A stretch of DNA of 60,000 bases from Chrysomallon squamiferum (GCA_012295275.1 CM022665.1:39383795-39443794); one strand, 5' to 3'; positions 12,901 to 25,270 are shown, counted from the stretch's first letter. Notes: generated by a model not told the origin, from the sequence alone. Translations and numbers: made by a program.

Positions 12901-15357
12901 TTAGTACAGAAAAACAGATGGACTATGTTTCAACAATGGAGTATATTCATAGCAGACTGAGTAAATAGTAATTTAGTAAGAACAGAGCAAAACAACATTA
13001 AAATAATGAATACATATTTTATTTATGGATAATGATTTGGGCTGGAACAGAAGTTTTTAGCATTTTTCAGTAGTTGGCATTTGAGCACTTGATTTTGTTT
13101 CACATGTGACTGAAATATGTGACATATTCTGGAAGTTGAACAAAACGGCACATATATGGCTGAAAAATCTATGTACAAATATCTAAAAAATTTCTTTGAC
13201 TTTCACTTAACAAATGCTATGTATTTTTCTATTACATGCAGATGTTATGCCACCTGATGAATATCATAGCAGTGTAGACAACTCAGTGTATACTAATGCC
13301 ATCGCTAGGGAGTGTATTGTAACAGCCATGAGGGTCAATGACCTCCTGGGCAAAGAGTCACCCAGACAGTGGTCAAACATCACAATGAATATGTACATCC
13401 CATTTGATGCAGTGCAGCAATATCATCCAGAATTTGATGGATACACTCCTGGTATTAATTAAATTATGTTCTTTATGTGACTGATAATAAATTTTGAGAA
13501 TAAAATAATAAGTTCTGGGAAGTGTAATGAGGATGACATTTTTCATTGCTTCATGATGTCATTTTATATAAAGAAATGTATAACAACAATAACAAAAACA
13601 ACAACACATAATAATAATAATAATGATGATGATGATGATAATGATGATAATAATAATAACATTAAAGAAAATTAATACATATAGAAATTTACAGCAATTT
13701 ACTTACTTTTTTAATGTTTATCTTAAATAAAGATATTTTTTAATTCTTTTATTTAAAGGAATCCAATAATGAATGATAATTCTGGTTGGAGTGATAAATA
13801 AAGATACTAAATGTAAAGAAAAGAATTAATTTTGTTTTGTTTCAGAGGATGTTGTGAAACAAGCTGATGTTGTTATGTTAAATTACCCACTGATGGCAGA
13901 AGACAGGGGAATTCAAGTTATTGAAAATGACCTCAATATTTATGAAAAGGTGAACAGCATATTATTAATACTGTCACAACCGCTAAATAATTCATAGTGA
14001 AGCATTAAATCATTTTAATTCAAAAGATATGTTAAATACTATATACTGATATTTAATATGATTTTAATTTATTTTATTTATTTACTTATATTTTGTCTTT
14101 CTTTCTTCTTATCTTCTTCTTCTTCTTCTTCTTCTTATTATTATTATCATTATCATTATTAGTGGTAGTAGTAGTAGTAGTATATATCTTTTTTTGGTCA
14201 GTAATAATAATATGGTTGTCCATATAATATCTATTTATTTTAATAATATTTGACACAGGCAACACCTGGTGGACCAGCAATGACTTGGGGAATATTCACA
14301 ATCAACTGGCTTCAGCTAGGAAACAAGATTCGAGCTGACAGCTTCTTCCAACGCACAATAGTCAATGCTCAAAGGCCCTTCTTTGTAAGTCACTATTGTC
14401 AGACGATAATTTCTGTTTGCTGTTTGTTTTTTTATTTACAAACATATACAGATTAGATTTACCATCTTCATTATATGACTAGTCTAATAGAGTCTTATTA
14501 TGTAGAAAAATCTGAACAGTTTGGTAAACATTTTTGTCACTATTTGATTTCATGTAGTTAACACCAAATCTGTCAAAACTCTTGCCTGTAACTTAGCATT
14601 AAAAATCAGTGACATATGATAACTGTTATATATAAAAATCTGTAGAGATTTTAAAATTATTTATAATTTGTTCCAACATTTTATCTCATTTTATATATAT
14701 TTTTAACTGATATATTCACTTAGAATGGATGTTTATGAATGTTAATTAAAAGTAGCTTAGAAAAGTATGTTCAGGTGTCTGTTTTCTATTTAAACTGAAT
14801 ATTTTATCTTCAAATATCTTATGTTTAAACTGAACATATCATCTTCAAATATCTTATGTTTAAACTGAATATACATCATCTTCAAATATCTTACATTTAA
14901 ACTGAATATATCATCTTCAGATATCTTGTATTTAAAGTGAATATATTATCCTCAGATATCTTGTATTTAAACTGAATGTACTGTCTTCAAATAAATTATT
15001 ATTTTTGTCATACAGATTTGGACAGAAGAAGCAGATGGTGGTGGTGCAACCAACTTTCACACTGGAATGGGTGGTTACCTGCAGTCTCTTATTTTTGGAT
15101 ACGGTGGTTTCAAACTGTATAACCAACAATTAGACTTCAATCCCTCACTACCTCCGTCCACAACAACATTCTCACTGACAGGCATCGACTACGCCAACAA
15201 CTCATTTGACTTTGTGTTTGAGGAGAGGTCAATGACAGTCACACTGACCCATGAAACTCGGCCAGTTGGACTTCTGGTCAATAGAGTGACCACTAAGATG
15301 AACCTGGGTCAAAATTATACATATGCACGAGGTCCAGCTGCTATTATTCCACTTTAA
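7968..15357 (+). CDS. PGGHG: Protein-glucosylgalactosylhydroxylysine glucosidase (GH65), 11 coding exons
   Basis: Coding exons are 7968-8425, 8878-9086, 9488-9695, 10129-10313, 10730-10953, 11445-11628, 12209-12418, 13242-13451, 13846-13949, 14259-14384 and 15016-15357. All splice phases agree and the product is 819 aa. The family (PGGHG/ATHL1, CAZy GH65) removes glucose from glucosylgalactosyl-hydroxylysine of collagen. Visible landmarks are GNGHLATVLF near the N-terminal domain, FWDQDTWMFPP (catalytic-type Asp437), PPDEYH (Glu566), and IWTEEADGGGATNFHTGMGG (Glu710). Human Asp301, Glu430 and Glu574, as I recall them, fall at a constant offset of 136, which supports all three as catalytic residues. 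The first 150 or so residues are specific to this protein. They open with a hydrophobic segment (KWIFLICLMLSVFG) that looks like a signal peptide, and the rest carries many N-x-S/T sequons. Start: first ATG after a probable 5' UTR splice acceptor at 7951-7953; the open frame continues further upstream only through T-rich sequence. Confidence 0.95.
8774..8825. repeat. (ATAG)n-like microsatellite in PGGHG intron 1
   Basis: Tandem GATATA/ATAG units lie about 50 bp upstream of the exon 2 acceptor. Confidence 0.7.
9872..10127 (+). repeat. T-rich tract with (CTTT)n and (ACTTC)9 before PGGHG exon 4
   Basis: About 250 bp of almost pure T/pyrimidine sequence ends at the exon 4 acceptor (AG at 10127-10128). 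It contains TTTA repeats, a CTTT block (about 9979-10006) and nine ACTTC units (about 10041-10085). Functionally it is an enormously extended polypyrimidine tract. Confidence 0.8.
13037..13241 (+). mobile_element. Diverged mariner-type MITE ending at the PGGHG exon 8 acceptor
   Basis: This segment begins gggctggaacagaa and contains gattttgtttcac, a block ending actgaaatatgt, and finally aaatgctatgt followed by a pyrimidine run and CAG. The same blocks occur in the same order in the reverse complement of the intact MITE at 1290-1417. The position of the right terminal inverted repeat coincides with the AG of the exon 8 splice acceptor (13240-13241). Confidence 0.55.
13618..13660. repeat. (AAT)n/(GAT)n microsatellite in PGGHG intron 8
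   Basis: Short compound trinucleotide run AAT-GAT-AAT between exons 8 and 9. Confidence 0.75.
14787..14998 (+). repeat. 35-bp minisatellite in PGGHG intron 10
   Basis: About six imperfect copies with a ~35-bp period, with the cAAATATCTT/cAGATATCTT landmark at 14811, 14846, 14883, 14918, 14953 and 14988. The typical content is catcttcaaatatctt then tttaaactgaatat. The array stops 17 bases before the exon 11 acceptor. Several copies read atcttcag or atcctcag on the sense strand. Confidence 0.85.
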
Positions 15358-16135
15358 ATTTAAATAATAATAATAATAATACATAATTATGTCTCTTAGA
15401 GAGATAGAAGATGTATACATACACAGTGCCAAAAATCTTTACAGACTTTTATAAAATTTATCATACATATATTTATTTTTTTTTGACTTGATCATTTGCA
15501 TTTTTGAAGATATTAAATATATCTATGAAGTAAATTATATATTACTTTTAAAAGTTGTAAACAATTACCAGTGTGATGTTTGAACCTGTTATTTGCAATT
15601 ATTTTCATAATATACTTTTATTCATTATATTTGTGTTAATGTTTTAATCATGAACATAACAAACCATCCAGACAGTTCATTTAAAACCTTTCATTTATTT
15701 CATTCTTTAAAACTGTTACACAAAGTACATGAACTATAAATTCTGATTCATTTACACTATGGGCACATTTAATATAAAAAAATAATATCTTTAAAAAGTA
15801 GATTATTATATTACATTTCTGTAATAATATTAAATAGTAACAGTAATAATCACAAATCCATGATAAAAAAAAAACCACAAAACTAATATCAAGATTTCAT
15901 CTATCCATTTTAATATTAGTTTGATGAAACAGCACTATTTTCATGATTATAAAATTTTTAATTAAACTCATTAACATTTATCTTTAAAAATTTCCAATAT
16001 GCATCTGTATGACATTGTAAATCATAATCTCAAATAGAACACACAGTGTCCGATATTTGAGAAAATTGTGAATGGTTAATAATTTCTTACACAAAGACAT
16101 AAAAATCATTTTTATTCTGTCTGTAAATCTGTGCA
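15358..16135. other. Convergent intergenic region PGGHG / RDH13-like
   Basis: Only 778 bases separate the two stop codons, and both 3' UTRs must share this interval. No gene is visible. On the minus strand AATAAA occurs at 16116-16111, 20 bases past the RDH13-like stop, and again near 15699-15694. No canonical plus-strand hexamer close to the PGGHG stop was found. Confidence 0.5.
16111..16116 (-). promoter_or_regulatory. Candidate polyadenylation signal of the RDH13-like gene
   Basis: The plus strand reads TTTATT, i.e. AATAAA in gene orientation, 20 bases downstream of the TGA. It would give a very short 3' UTR. Whether it is used is unknown. Confidence 0.45.
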
Positions 16136-19100
16136 TCATGATAACCTTGTCCACTTTTCACTGATAGCCCAAAGTCTTTGGGCTGCCTTGTCATCCATAG
16201 CCTGCTTGGCAGCACGAGATTCTCGACAATCACTGAAAATATTTGAATGAAATCATTAAAAAAATTATTTATTTTTAAACTAATAATAATTTTTAAAAAA
16301 GGCAAAAAAAAAATATCAAAAATTTAAAAAGATATCTCAGAAGATCTGAGAAAATGTTTTTAAAATGTATATACAAAGTTAGTAAAACATAGAATAATAC
16401 AAATTGAGTTTCTGCTTATTGTATGAATCAAGAGAAAGACAATAGTAATAAAAAAAAGGCTTTAAATAACTAAAAACAAAACGTAAAAAAAAATTAAAAT
16501 AAAAAACAAATTTAAAAACAAAATTAAAAACATATTCAAAAAAAACAAACAAAAGAAAACACTAAATTATGATTTTCAAAAAACCCCAATAAAAGCCCAT
16601 AATAACAGACAGATAGTCATACATTACAAAAATGTAACTGCTCGAGAAACTGTTTTAAGGATATCATGAAACCATTAAAAAAAAATAGATGTAATGGTGT
16701 TAGTTTGAATTTTTTAAATTCAGCTTAATTCAAATTATGCACAAAATTTTCAGAGGACAATCAAATTTAGAGACCAAACAAAACTTCAACTTTAGTGCTC
16801 AATATTGTACTTATTTCAGGATCAAAATATTTTCTAATTTTACTGTTGTTTTTATAATGATTGACAATAATTTCTATATTTTCGTCAATAATAAAAAAAT
16901 CATAAATTTAAATAAATAAATAAAATAACATGCAGTCACACATATTTTTTTTTTCTCATATTTTTCTTCTTTTCTTGTCACTGACTAAATGTATTTAACA
17001 AAAATTATTGTATTCTCTTACGTGAAGTATTTTCCTGTTATTTTTTCAACCTTTGGATCTATGGCTAAGAACAGTACAGTCTGTGCACCCTGCACTGGTG
17101 TTTTCATGAAAAACCATTTCAGTGGAGAGAGAATTCCACCTGAAACCACTGATTTGTCTATGCCCATGTGTCGACCAATATTTGTGTTCACAATGCCTGG
17201 ATTAGCACAGTTTGATGTGACACCAGTGCCTAAAAAGAAGATGATGTAAAAGAAATAAAAAAGGATAGTTTTGATAAGACATTAAGTGGTTCATAAATAT
17301 GCCATGACTGATATTACTATTCCAACTACACCAAATACTTACAAAACACAGCATATGTAAAAAAAAAAAAAAAAAAAAACCCCAAAAACACAGCTCTATA
17401 GGTATGACTGTAAATATATTTGGAATAATTATAGAAAATAATCTCAAAAAATAAATTATAAAATAAAATGAATAAATAAATAAATAAATATCAGTACAAA
17501 TTTATGAGTTACATATATTATTTTCAAATATTTTAAAAAGGGAAAATCAGATTATAGACCAACATAAATTTAGTTTAGATTTTTTTTTTTTTTTTTTTAT
17601 ACAAATCATGTCAGAAAAAATATTTAAAATTCTACATGCAAATATCATCTTATGACTGCTTGAAAATTGTACAGATAATCATACCTTCCAATCGTTTAGC
17701 CAGCTCTCGTGAAAACAGAACATTTGCCAATTTGCTCTGTTCGTATGCCCGTCCAGGGTCATAAAATTTAGAAGAATTTAAATCCTCAAAATAGATTTGT
17801 CCATGTGTGTGTGCCAGACACGACAGAGTTATCACTCTGCTTGGAGCTGATTTCTTTAAAACATCTAGTAGAAGATTTGTTAAAAGAAAATGACCTGTGA
17901 AAAAGAAACAAGAAACATTTATTTAGTTTTATTTGTAATTATTTCTAACATCTGGTAGACATCTGGTTAAAAAAAAAAAATATATATATATAGTCAAAAC
18001 AGAAATTAAAAATGAATTACATTTGTAATTATTTCTTTAACATCTAGTTAGAAAATTTGTTTAAAAAAAACCTAAAAAAAAGTTGTAAAATACATATATG
18101 TATCTAAATTACATTTATTTAAAATTATTAAATATCTGATTGAACAAATATTGAAAGAAAATAACCCATAGAAAAAAGGGAGACTGGAGAAGAATCAATT
18201 TTATTTATCATGCTATCTATGCAACAGAAAAATGTTTTGTTTTTATAATGTGACTGGTAGAAAATAAAGGAAAAAAAAAAAACCTTTTATGAAACCTTGG
18301 ATCTGCTCACAATAACTAAAACTCAAATGATTGTATTATAACAACTAAAAGTTGAAGTATTTACATCTGTCAGACACAAGTGCTAAAACAATTATCTTTG
18401 TTACAAAAGAAATATTTAACTGAATGATACACTGAAAAAAACAACAAAAAAACATTTACCTAAATGATTGACACCAAGCTGCATTTCAAAACCATCCTCT
18501 GTCAGTTTTTTTGGACATCTCATTATTCCAGCATTGTTTATGAGAACTTCTAAATGTGAGTCATCTGAAAGTAATGTTTTAAATCTAGATTTGAAACATT
18601 CTTCTGACTAAAAATGAACAAATATTTTAAATCTAATTTTAGAGAATATTCTTTATTCAAAAATGTTCTGAAGCTAAAACTCTTATTTGCTTTGAAATAT
18701 CTTATTAATCAATATCACTTCTATTTGTTTTAAATATTTTTAATTAATCACAATAAAAAGTCTTATATCAACTTCTACACGTAATTTAACTAACTGTTGA
18801 AGTACAAAAGTGCCTAATGAAAAAAAAAAATCAAATTGACTAATTAATATGAATAACATAACTAATCTGAAACATTTTTCAAGATTTGAATTATTTAATT
18901 TTTGTTTTTTTAAATACAATTATGAAGTATCTAAAAAGATTTCCTACTTGCTTTGAAGTATTTAACGAAAGCTCTGATAGAAGCCATGGATGACAAGTCA
19001 AGTCTACGACAATGAAGGTTGTGATTTGCAGATTCCATCACAATTTCAGCTTTAGTTTTCTCACATTCTTCCAGATCTCGGCAGGCCATGATGACTTTAG

Positions 19101-19864
19101 CACCTGGAACAAAAAAAAAAAAAAAAAAAAATTAAAATTAAACCATTACCTAATGTGGATTAATTTATAGAATTAAAATAATACATGAACAACTGTGGAC
19201 AGTTCTGTGAAAATACAAAATATATAAAAATGACATTTTTCAGATTTCTTGACATATTGTTATTCTTCAAGCTGATTTTTTTAACAAAATAAGGAATCAC
19301 TGGTGTTTATTTAATATTAAATTTATTAAATTAAACAGTAACTGTAAAGTAGCAAACACTTCACAAAGATAGACAGAAAATGCATGTCACATTGAAGAGA
19401 TTTTAGGTATTAACAGTGAAGAATATTTGTACCTGAAAATGTTAAGAAGTTATATGCTAAGACATCTTATGTATACTAGTAGGAATATGAATCAAGTCTA
19501 CTAAACCAGGATTTCAAATTTGATAAAATAAAATGTAAAATAATGACATAAATATGCTAAAAAAAACAGTGAATTTTGAAATCTTTTAGAAATTTAGATT
19601 CTAGAATTGTTTTGCACAATCTATATGGATTCTGCGGGTATAAATAGTTTTAGAAGCTCTCTACTAAAACACTCACTTTGATCTTGTGATCAGTGTGAAT
19701 GGTACAAAACACCTTACCTCTCATAGCCAGTTCTCTAGTAGTCTCTTTGCCAATTCCAGAGTTAGCTCCAGTAACAATGACAATCTTCCCAGCCATTCTT
19801 TCTTTACCTGTGTACCTTGCTCCTCCCATATAATCTCTGAAAATACACATTTATTAAAATGTAT

Positions 19865-19907
<43 letters not shown>

Positions 19908-20357
19908 TTGTTGTTTTTAATATTTTTTTCTGTTCTGTTGTGGACAAATATCTTTATGATAAAACCTGTAAATACTGGACACAATAACCATGAAGTAAAC
20001 TGTACAAAAATATGTACCCATCACCCATTAAAAAGTCTAATAAAGATGATTTAATACTTCCCCTTACTTCAAAATTTTAGGAACAATATAATATTTTAAG
20101 TGTTTTGTGGGTTTTGAGAGGAATTCTTTACTATTTGTTTTTTAATAGTGTCAGCAATAGGAATAAAAAATTATTATGTTGAATTATTAATGAATAAATA
20201 AAGAAAACTTGAAACAGCAATACATGTAAAAAAAAGTATTTTTCATCTTTATTCTCTTAAGAATATAAATATCTTACTTGATAAGGAAAACACTTCCAGC
20301 AATTGTTCCTACAAGACTTATTGGAAAGAGATATGGAGGCATACGATATGGAGCCAT
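16136..20357 (-). CDS. RDH13: RDH13-like short-chain dehydrogenase/reductase, 7 exons
   Basis: Exons in gene order (complement) are 20278-20357, 19718-19836, 18948-19103, 18460-18603, 17685-17894, 17022-17229 and 16136-16232. Phases are consistent and the product is 337 aa. It begins with a single hydrophobic segment (residues 8-26) followed by KDYMGGARY, as in RDH13, an NADPH-dependent retinaldehyde reductase of the mitochondrial inner membrane. The cofactor motif TGANSGIG is at 49-56, NNAGIMRCP at 141-149, N164 in GVNHLGHFLLTN, and YxxxK is Y217-K221. The chain ends near RLWAISEKW, like the RDH11-14 group. The RCP motif and the N terminus favour RDH13 over RDH11/12/14. One oddity: the residue 25 before the catalytic Tyr, where RDHs have the catalytic Ser (NLSS), is Cys192 (TLSC). 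The reading frame is otherwise intact, so a recent pseudogene is unlikely. The exact orthology within RDH11-14 is inference. Confidence 0.92.
17377..17397. repeat. Poly-A tract in RDH13-like intron
   Basis: Homopolymer between exons 5 and 6. Similar A/T runs at 17581-17600 and 19113-19132 lie in neighbouring introns. Confidence 0.6.
19859..19910. repeat. (TTTA)n microsatellite in RDH13-like intron 1
   Basis: About twelve TTTA units lie just upstream (gene sense) of the exon 2 acceptor. In gene orientation it reads TAAA repeats. Confidence 0.85.
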
Positions 20358-22154
20358 GTTGCAAACTACTGATGTTTATAAACTGAATTTCTAATGTGGT
20401 TAATCTGTAAATAACCAAGTAAGAACTAAAATAGATACATAGATAGATAGACAGACAGATATAAACTATATTTCAAAAAAATTAATAAAATATAAAAACC
20501 CAAGTAATTGCTATATGTATATAAATATATGCATTAAATTATATTGAAAACAAAAATATAAACTTATTGTATAGAAGAATATATACCAATGAATAAATAA
20601 AAAATCAAATCAAATCAATCAAAATTAAATCATACCAAATCAATGCCACTCTCCTTGCATTTGGTGTATTTCTTGTTATCTTAAAAATACAATTTATTTA
20701 AAATGTAATATATACATATGTTTATTCAAAAAGTTTAAAACAGAATGTTGCAATGCCTAATACTAAATAAAATAACTAATCATTATTTTACACTCTAACA
20801 GTAACAGTAATTTATCTAATGACATTATCAGTTTCTACAAGGCAGCAGTAAAACTAGTGCAATGAGGTTAAGTAGGAAGAAATCATATAATGACGACCCA
20901 TGCTTCACTTACAGTTTACTTAAACTTATAATTATGAATACGTGACACAAGGTTCTAATTTCCTCCTAAAAATATTAACTAAACATTGTTAACATGTCTT
21001 TGACATTAGCTTGGGTTGATGCAAACGTGCGAAGAACACAAATAGACTGATCTGAAACACCAAGCAAAAACGTATGTATGTGAAGCGAATTTGTTATGGA
21101 GAAACGGTTAGAAGTAACTTCTTGTTGAAACAAATTTTTTTAGTTAGGATACCATTATATTAATCAGTTTTGCACGATGTCATCACTGATACTCTTTCCG
21201 GCACCACCACAAATTTTCAATTCTTGGTTTCCGATTGGCATAGTTGTAATATCGGGAGTATTTTGATTGTTAAATTGGAATCTGTTACCTTTTTTCGCGA
21301 CTCACTTAATTTCGTTGAAATAAACTATGATATAAAATTTAACGCTGCAAATTATATGTTGAAGATTATTTTAAAACAAGTGAATTTTAAAGAGTTAATT
21401 CTAATTTTAATTTTATTACAATATCCTATATATTAATTGTTAATAATAAAATGATGAACAGAATGATGATGAGCGTTACGTAATCTACCTCCAAGTTAAA
21501 TAATCTGTTTTTATTTTTATTATTTTTAGCAGACTGGGGTGCGTAAATGATTAGAACACTTTCAGCATTTCAGTTAATTTTCTTGAAACTCAAAATAGTA
21601 AACCTGGAACCAAATAATTAGTTTTGTATTAGAATGTGCATTATCTTTTCATTTTCGTTTCTTAAGTGTGTATTTTTATGTGCTGCCTTCTTTTAGTAGG
21701 CTAATATTACTAGATTTAGATTGGTGACCTATGAAGAATACCATTTGTCACAACAGCAGTTATAACGACGTTCCAGACTTCTAATTAATATATAGATACA
21801 TTAATAATTATTCTATAAATATTTTTTATAAACAGCAGGTATATATCATAAAATAACAATCAAAAGTTAACAACTCAGAACATTTTCAGAATCATTTTAA
21901 TACCCTGTTAACATGACTATAGCTATGAATACTTGAACAGTGACAGTACTATAACAATTCACATTTATCTGTAATATTGATGTTTCAGAAAAACTGAAAT
22001 AATAGTCTCCAGTTTTGGAGATAACCATTTGAATGGAGAAATTAATACATGATTACATCATATTTCAAACAAATGTTCTACAGCCTTTTTGAAAATTAAA
22101 AATATTACTAATATATATATATATATATATCTCAAGAATTTGCAGGTTTACTTT
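20358..22154. other. Intergenic region between RDH13-like gene and PRORSD1
   Basis: The interval holds the 5' UTR/promoter of the RDH13-like gene and the 3' UTR of PRORSD1. I see no further gene. An open frame at 21170-21436 has no recognisable protein features. A run of TA lies at 22110-22130. Confidence 0.5.
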
Positions 22155-23285
22155 CTAATTCTCTGTGTCTATAATCAAAGGTTCATGTCCAGTTTTCTTG
22201 AGAAACTTTTTCAAGTCTTCTGGTGTGATACCAGTACTTGCTGAATTAACCATGGGATGAAAATAGATTTTTTTCACAGACCCATTCACAAATTTTGAGT
22301 CCAGTATAAGTTGGACATCACTGTCACGGTCATTAATCAAACCAAATATAGTTACTGCACCTTGCTTTAAACCCATCTTTTCTTGCAGTGTCGATTCATC
22401 AGCAAACCGCAAACCTCCTGTTGCTTTTACCAATTTGGCTAAATCATTGAGCTTGATGTTGGCATCATGAGGTGCACAAAAAAGATAGAGATTCTTTTTC
22501 TTGTCTTTCAGAAAAAGGTTTTTGGCAAATACTCCATCCAGATTCTGGATGTGTGGAAGTGCCTGTTCAACCGTAAATACCTGGAACAGTTAATAACAAA
22601 AGATGAAGGTTGATTGTTTAATGGTTGTTTCTAATTGTTTTTAAATTTTACTTTAAAGCAAATTATAATTTTGTTGATATAATATTTTTTGTATACATTG
22701 CTGATCTTCTGAATTCCCTGTTTAATTTCATAAATAATTATAAGATAGATAAATATTACAACTAAAACATTCGTTGTTTTTTAATCATTTTGAAATTTAT
22801 ATTTGTATAATTCATTATTATTTATTGACATTTGTACAAATGAAATTTGGTTTTATAGTTGAAATTTTGGTGTGTTGACGATAATCGAAACTTAATTCAA
22901 GTTTTATTGATTCTTAATTTTACAATAATACAAACAGTAGTAACAGTGTTAATTAATTTTTAGACATCAGACTCGAATTTATTAAGTTCATGCAAATAAA
23001 GCTATTGTCTATTTTAAAGCAGTAAAGTAAACTGATTAGTAAAAGAGGTTTCGTTTCTTCTTGTATTATTTATTTATAATTTCAAGTTAACCTTGTGTGC
23101 AAAAGAAAATAATTGTTTTAAACTACAGATTATCTCCTCTTGGATAACATTTGGGATGTGTTCGTTTTAAGTAATAATGTTAATGTTACCTCTGGATGCT
23201 CAACAGTATCACATGTTATTCCGAGTTCTGTCAATAAAGAAAGTAGCTCAGACTTGCCAACCTGTTCCGTCATTTTCTCTACCAT
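22155..23285 (-). CDS. PRORSD1: ProXp-ala / PRORSD1 tRNA-editing deacylase, 2 exons
   Basis: Exons (complement) are 23190-23285 and 22155-22580, phase 0, 173 aa, close to the human length of 169. The protein is a free-standing YbaK/ProX domain. ProXp-ala proteins hydrolyse Ala mischarged on tRNA(Pro), acting in trans to prolyl-tRNA synthetase (established for the family). Clear signatures are VFTVEQALPHIQ, the block KNLFLKDKKKNLYLF (about 51-65), NIKLNDLAKL, LRFADE, YFHPMVNSASTGITPEDLKKFL and the terminal TGHEPLIIDTEN. Two in-frame ATGs are available (23285 and 23273). The first is preferred as the outermost; the second would give 169 aa. Upstream codons show no further in-frame ATG. Identity is secure. 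Confidence 0.95.
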
Positions 23286-23735
23286 TTCCTTGACCAAGAC
23301 TAAACGAAAAATGTATATTAATCGAGACTAACTTTTGAGTGTTTTTTCCACACGCGCACACGCACACAAAATGAATGAATGAATGAATGAACGTAGCATT
23401 ATTATTTAAATATTATAGTAACTTTCATGGCGATCGCGGAATTCAGCATCACATAATCATTTGTATCGTCTGTTCTGCAAGAACAATGCGCGCACCAACA
23501 TGTAATCATTAGTAACAAATAGTATTTCTTTATTTTTAACACTATCGACTACTGCAAACGATGTTATCATCAACAAGTACCGCGAAGAACCATGAACATT
23601 TTCAGTTTCCGATTATTATAGTATCAGCAATCTCCATTTTAACTTGGAAAATGAGACAGACTTCTTGTATAATACTTTTGTCTTTCGTTATTAATTTTAT
23701 TTATTTTTCTCGAATTCAACAGATGCAATCTTCAT

Positions 23736-23761
23736 TAAAAAAAAAAAAAAAAAAAAAAAAA

Positions 23762-23816
<55 letters not shown>
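23736..23816. repeat. Poly-A followed by (AAT)n
   Basis: About 26 A followed by about 17 AAT units. It gives false poly-Asn and poly-Tyr frames. Confidence 0.85.
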
Positions 23817-23818
<2 letters not shown>

Positions 23819-24217
23819 GTAAGTAAATGAAATAAATTAAAAACATATTCAAAGAAAATATTTTATTAAATTTAATTGACAATCTTCACTGGCTAAATAA
23901 AATATGTAGTGTTAGAGGTTAAATATGTGCTGAACATGGCAGACAACAATTAGTGTTATGGAATATTCATGCTGTGCAAATGATTATACAGATGGAGCAA
24001 AATTTGGAATATGAATATTTTCCCATGGTAATAAAAATGATGAATTTATATAGGTATATTTCATGATTTTTTTAACGATTATTTCGAATCCTTGTCAGAG
24101 TGAATATCAGATTAGAAAGAAAAGAAATGAGTTGTGCTTGTAAGCAGATACTTTATCCTTAAAACTGTTTTATGCATTCTGTTTCTGTACTGAATAATTT
24201 TTCTCTTTTATAATATA

Positions 24218-24268
<51 letters not shown>

Positions 24269-25192
24269 TGTTTTTGTTTATTTTGGAGGGGCATATATTT
24301 TTATTTACTTTTATTTATTTGTTTTTATTATTTTATTTATTTATTATTTTTGTTTTAAACTTATTTATTTATTTATTTACTTATTTATTTATTTTTTAAA
24401 CAGACAAATACAACAACATCTGTGATTAAGACAAAATTTTATATTTACAAACAAGGTATAACAGATCAAACATGAAGGTTATACAACAGCTGCTGGTATC
24501 ACAAAACATTATCACCAATAAAAACAAAACTGCGGAAGGGAAATACTGCGAAGCGTGAGAAAAACAAACTTCAAAGACAAACATACTGCAATGACAAAGT
24601 TTTATTTAGCTAATAATAATGATAAAACAAAAATTAACTTTAAAAATGAATAATATAATAACGATAAGAACAAGCATGAAAGTATTATGTTGATTACAGT
24701 TCTATAGATATTTGTTATCTTAAAACTAAATTACACAGTATAATGATAATAAAATGAAATTTTAAGTCGCAAAATTTTACTCAATAAAAGATAAAAATCT
24801 ATATACAATTGTTCGTTACGAATTAATAATAAATACAAATACTAATAAAAAATCAGTATCCATTCTAAAATTGAATAAACAATTTTTTAAAAATGAATAA
24901 AAGGAGTTGTTATAAAATATAGGAAAATAGAAAAACTCCTTAGTAGACAAGAAAACATTAAGCACACTAATGGATACTGTTGTATCTAATTTATTTCCAT
25001 GGTTTTAAAAGCAAAAGTTAAATAGACATCAAAAGATCTAACATGGATAATTCTTTACAAAATGAGCAAGGTTTAAATTGTAAGCACATCACTATATTAT
25101 TACTTGTAACAAAAATAACAGAAGTGCAATAAAACAATTATTCATTCATTCACAGTTATAATTTATTTTATATACAATGAGCAATATATTAA

Positions 25193-25194
25193 TA

Positions 25195-25267
<73 letters not shown>
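25193..25267. repeat. (TA)n microsatellite
   Basis: About 75 bp of TA with one TACA interruption. Confidence 0.85.

Positions 25268-25270
<3 letters not shown>

Noticed and set aside
18601-18610. Alternative RDH13-like exon 4 acceptor at TTTTTAG
   Set aside because: It would put exon 4 out of phase with exon 3; the TCAG acceptor four bases downstream restores the conserved VLINNAG frame.
21170-21436. 88-codon plus-strand frame between the RDH13-like gene and PRORSD1
   Set aside because: AT-rich, no recognisable domain, no supporting splice context; expected by chance over this length.
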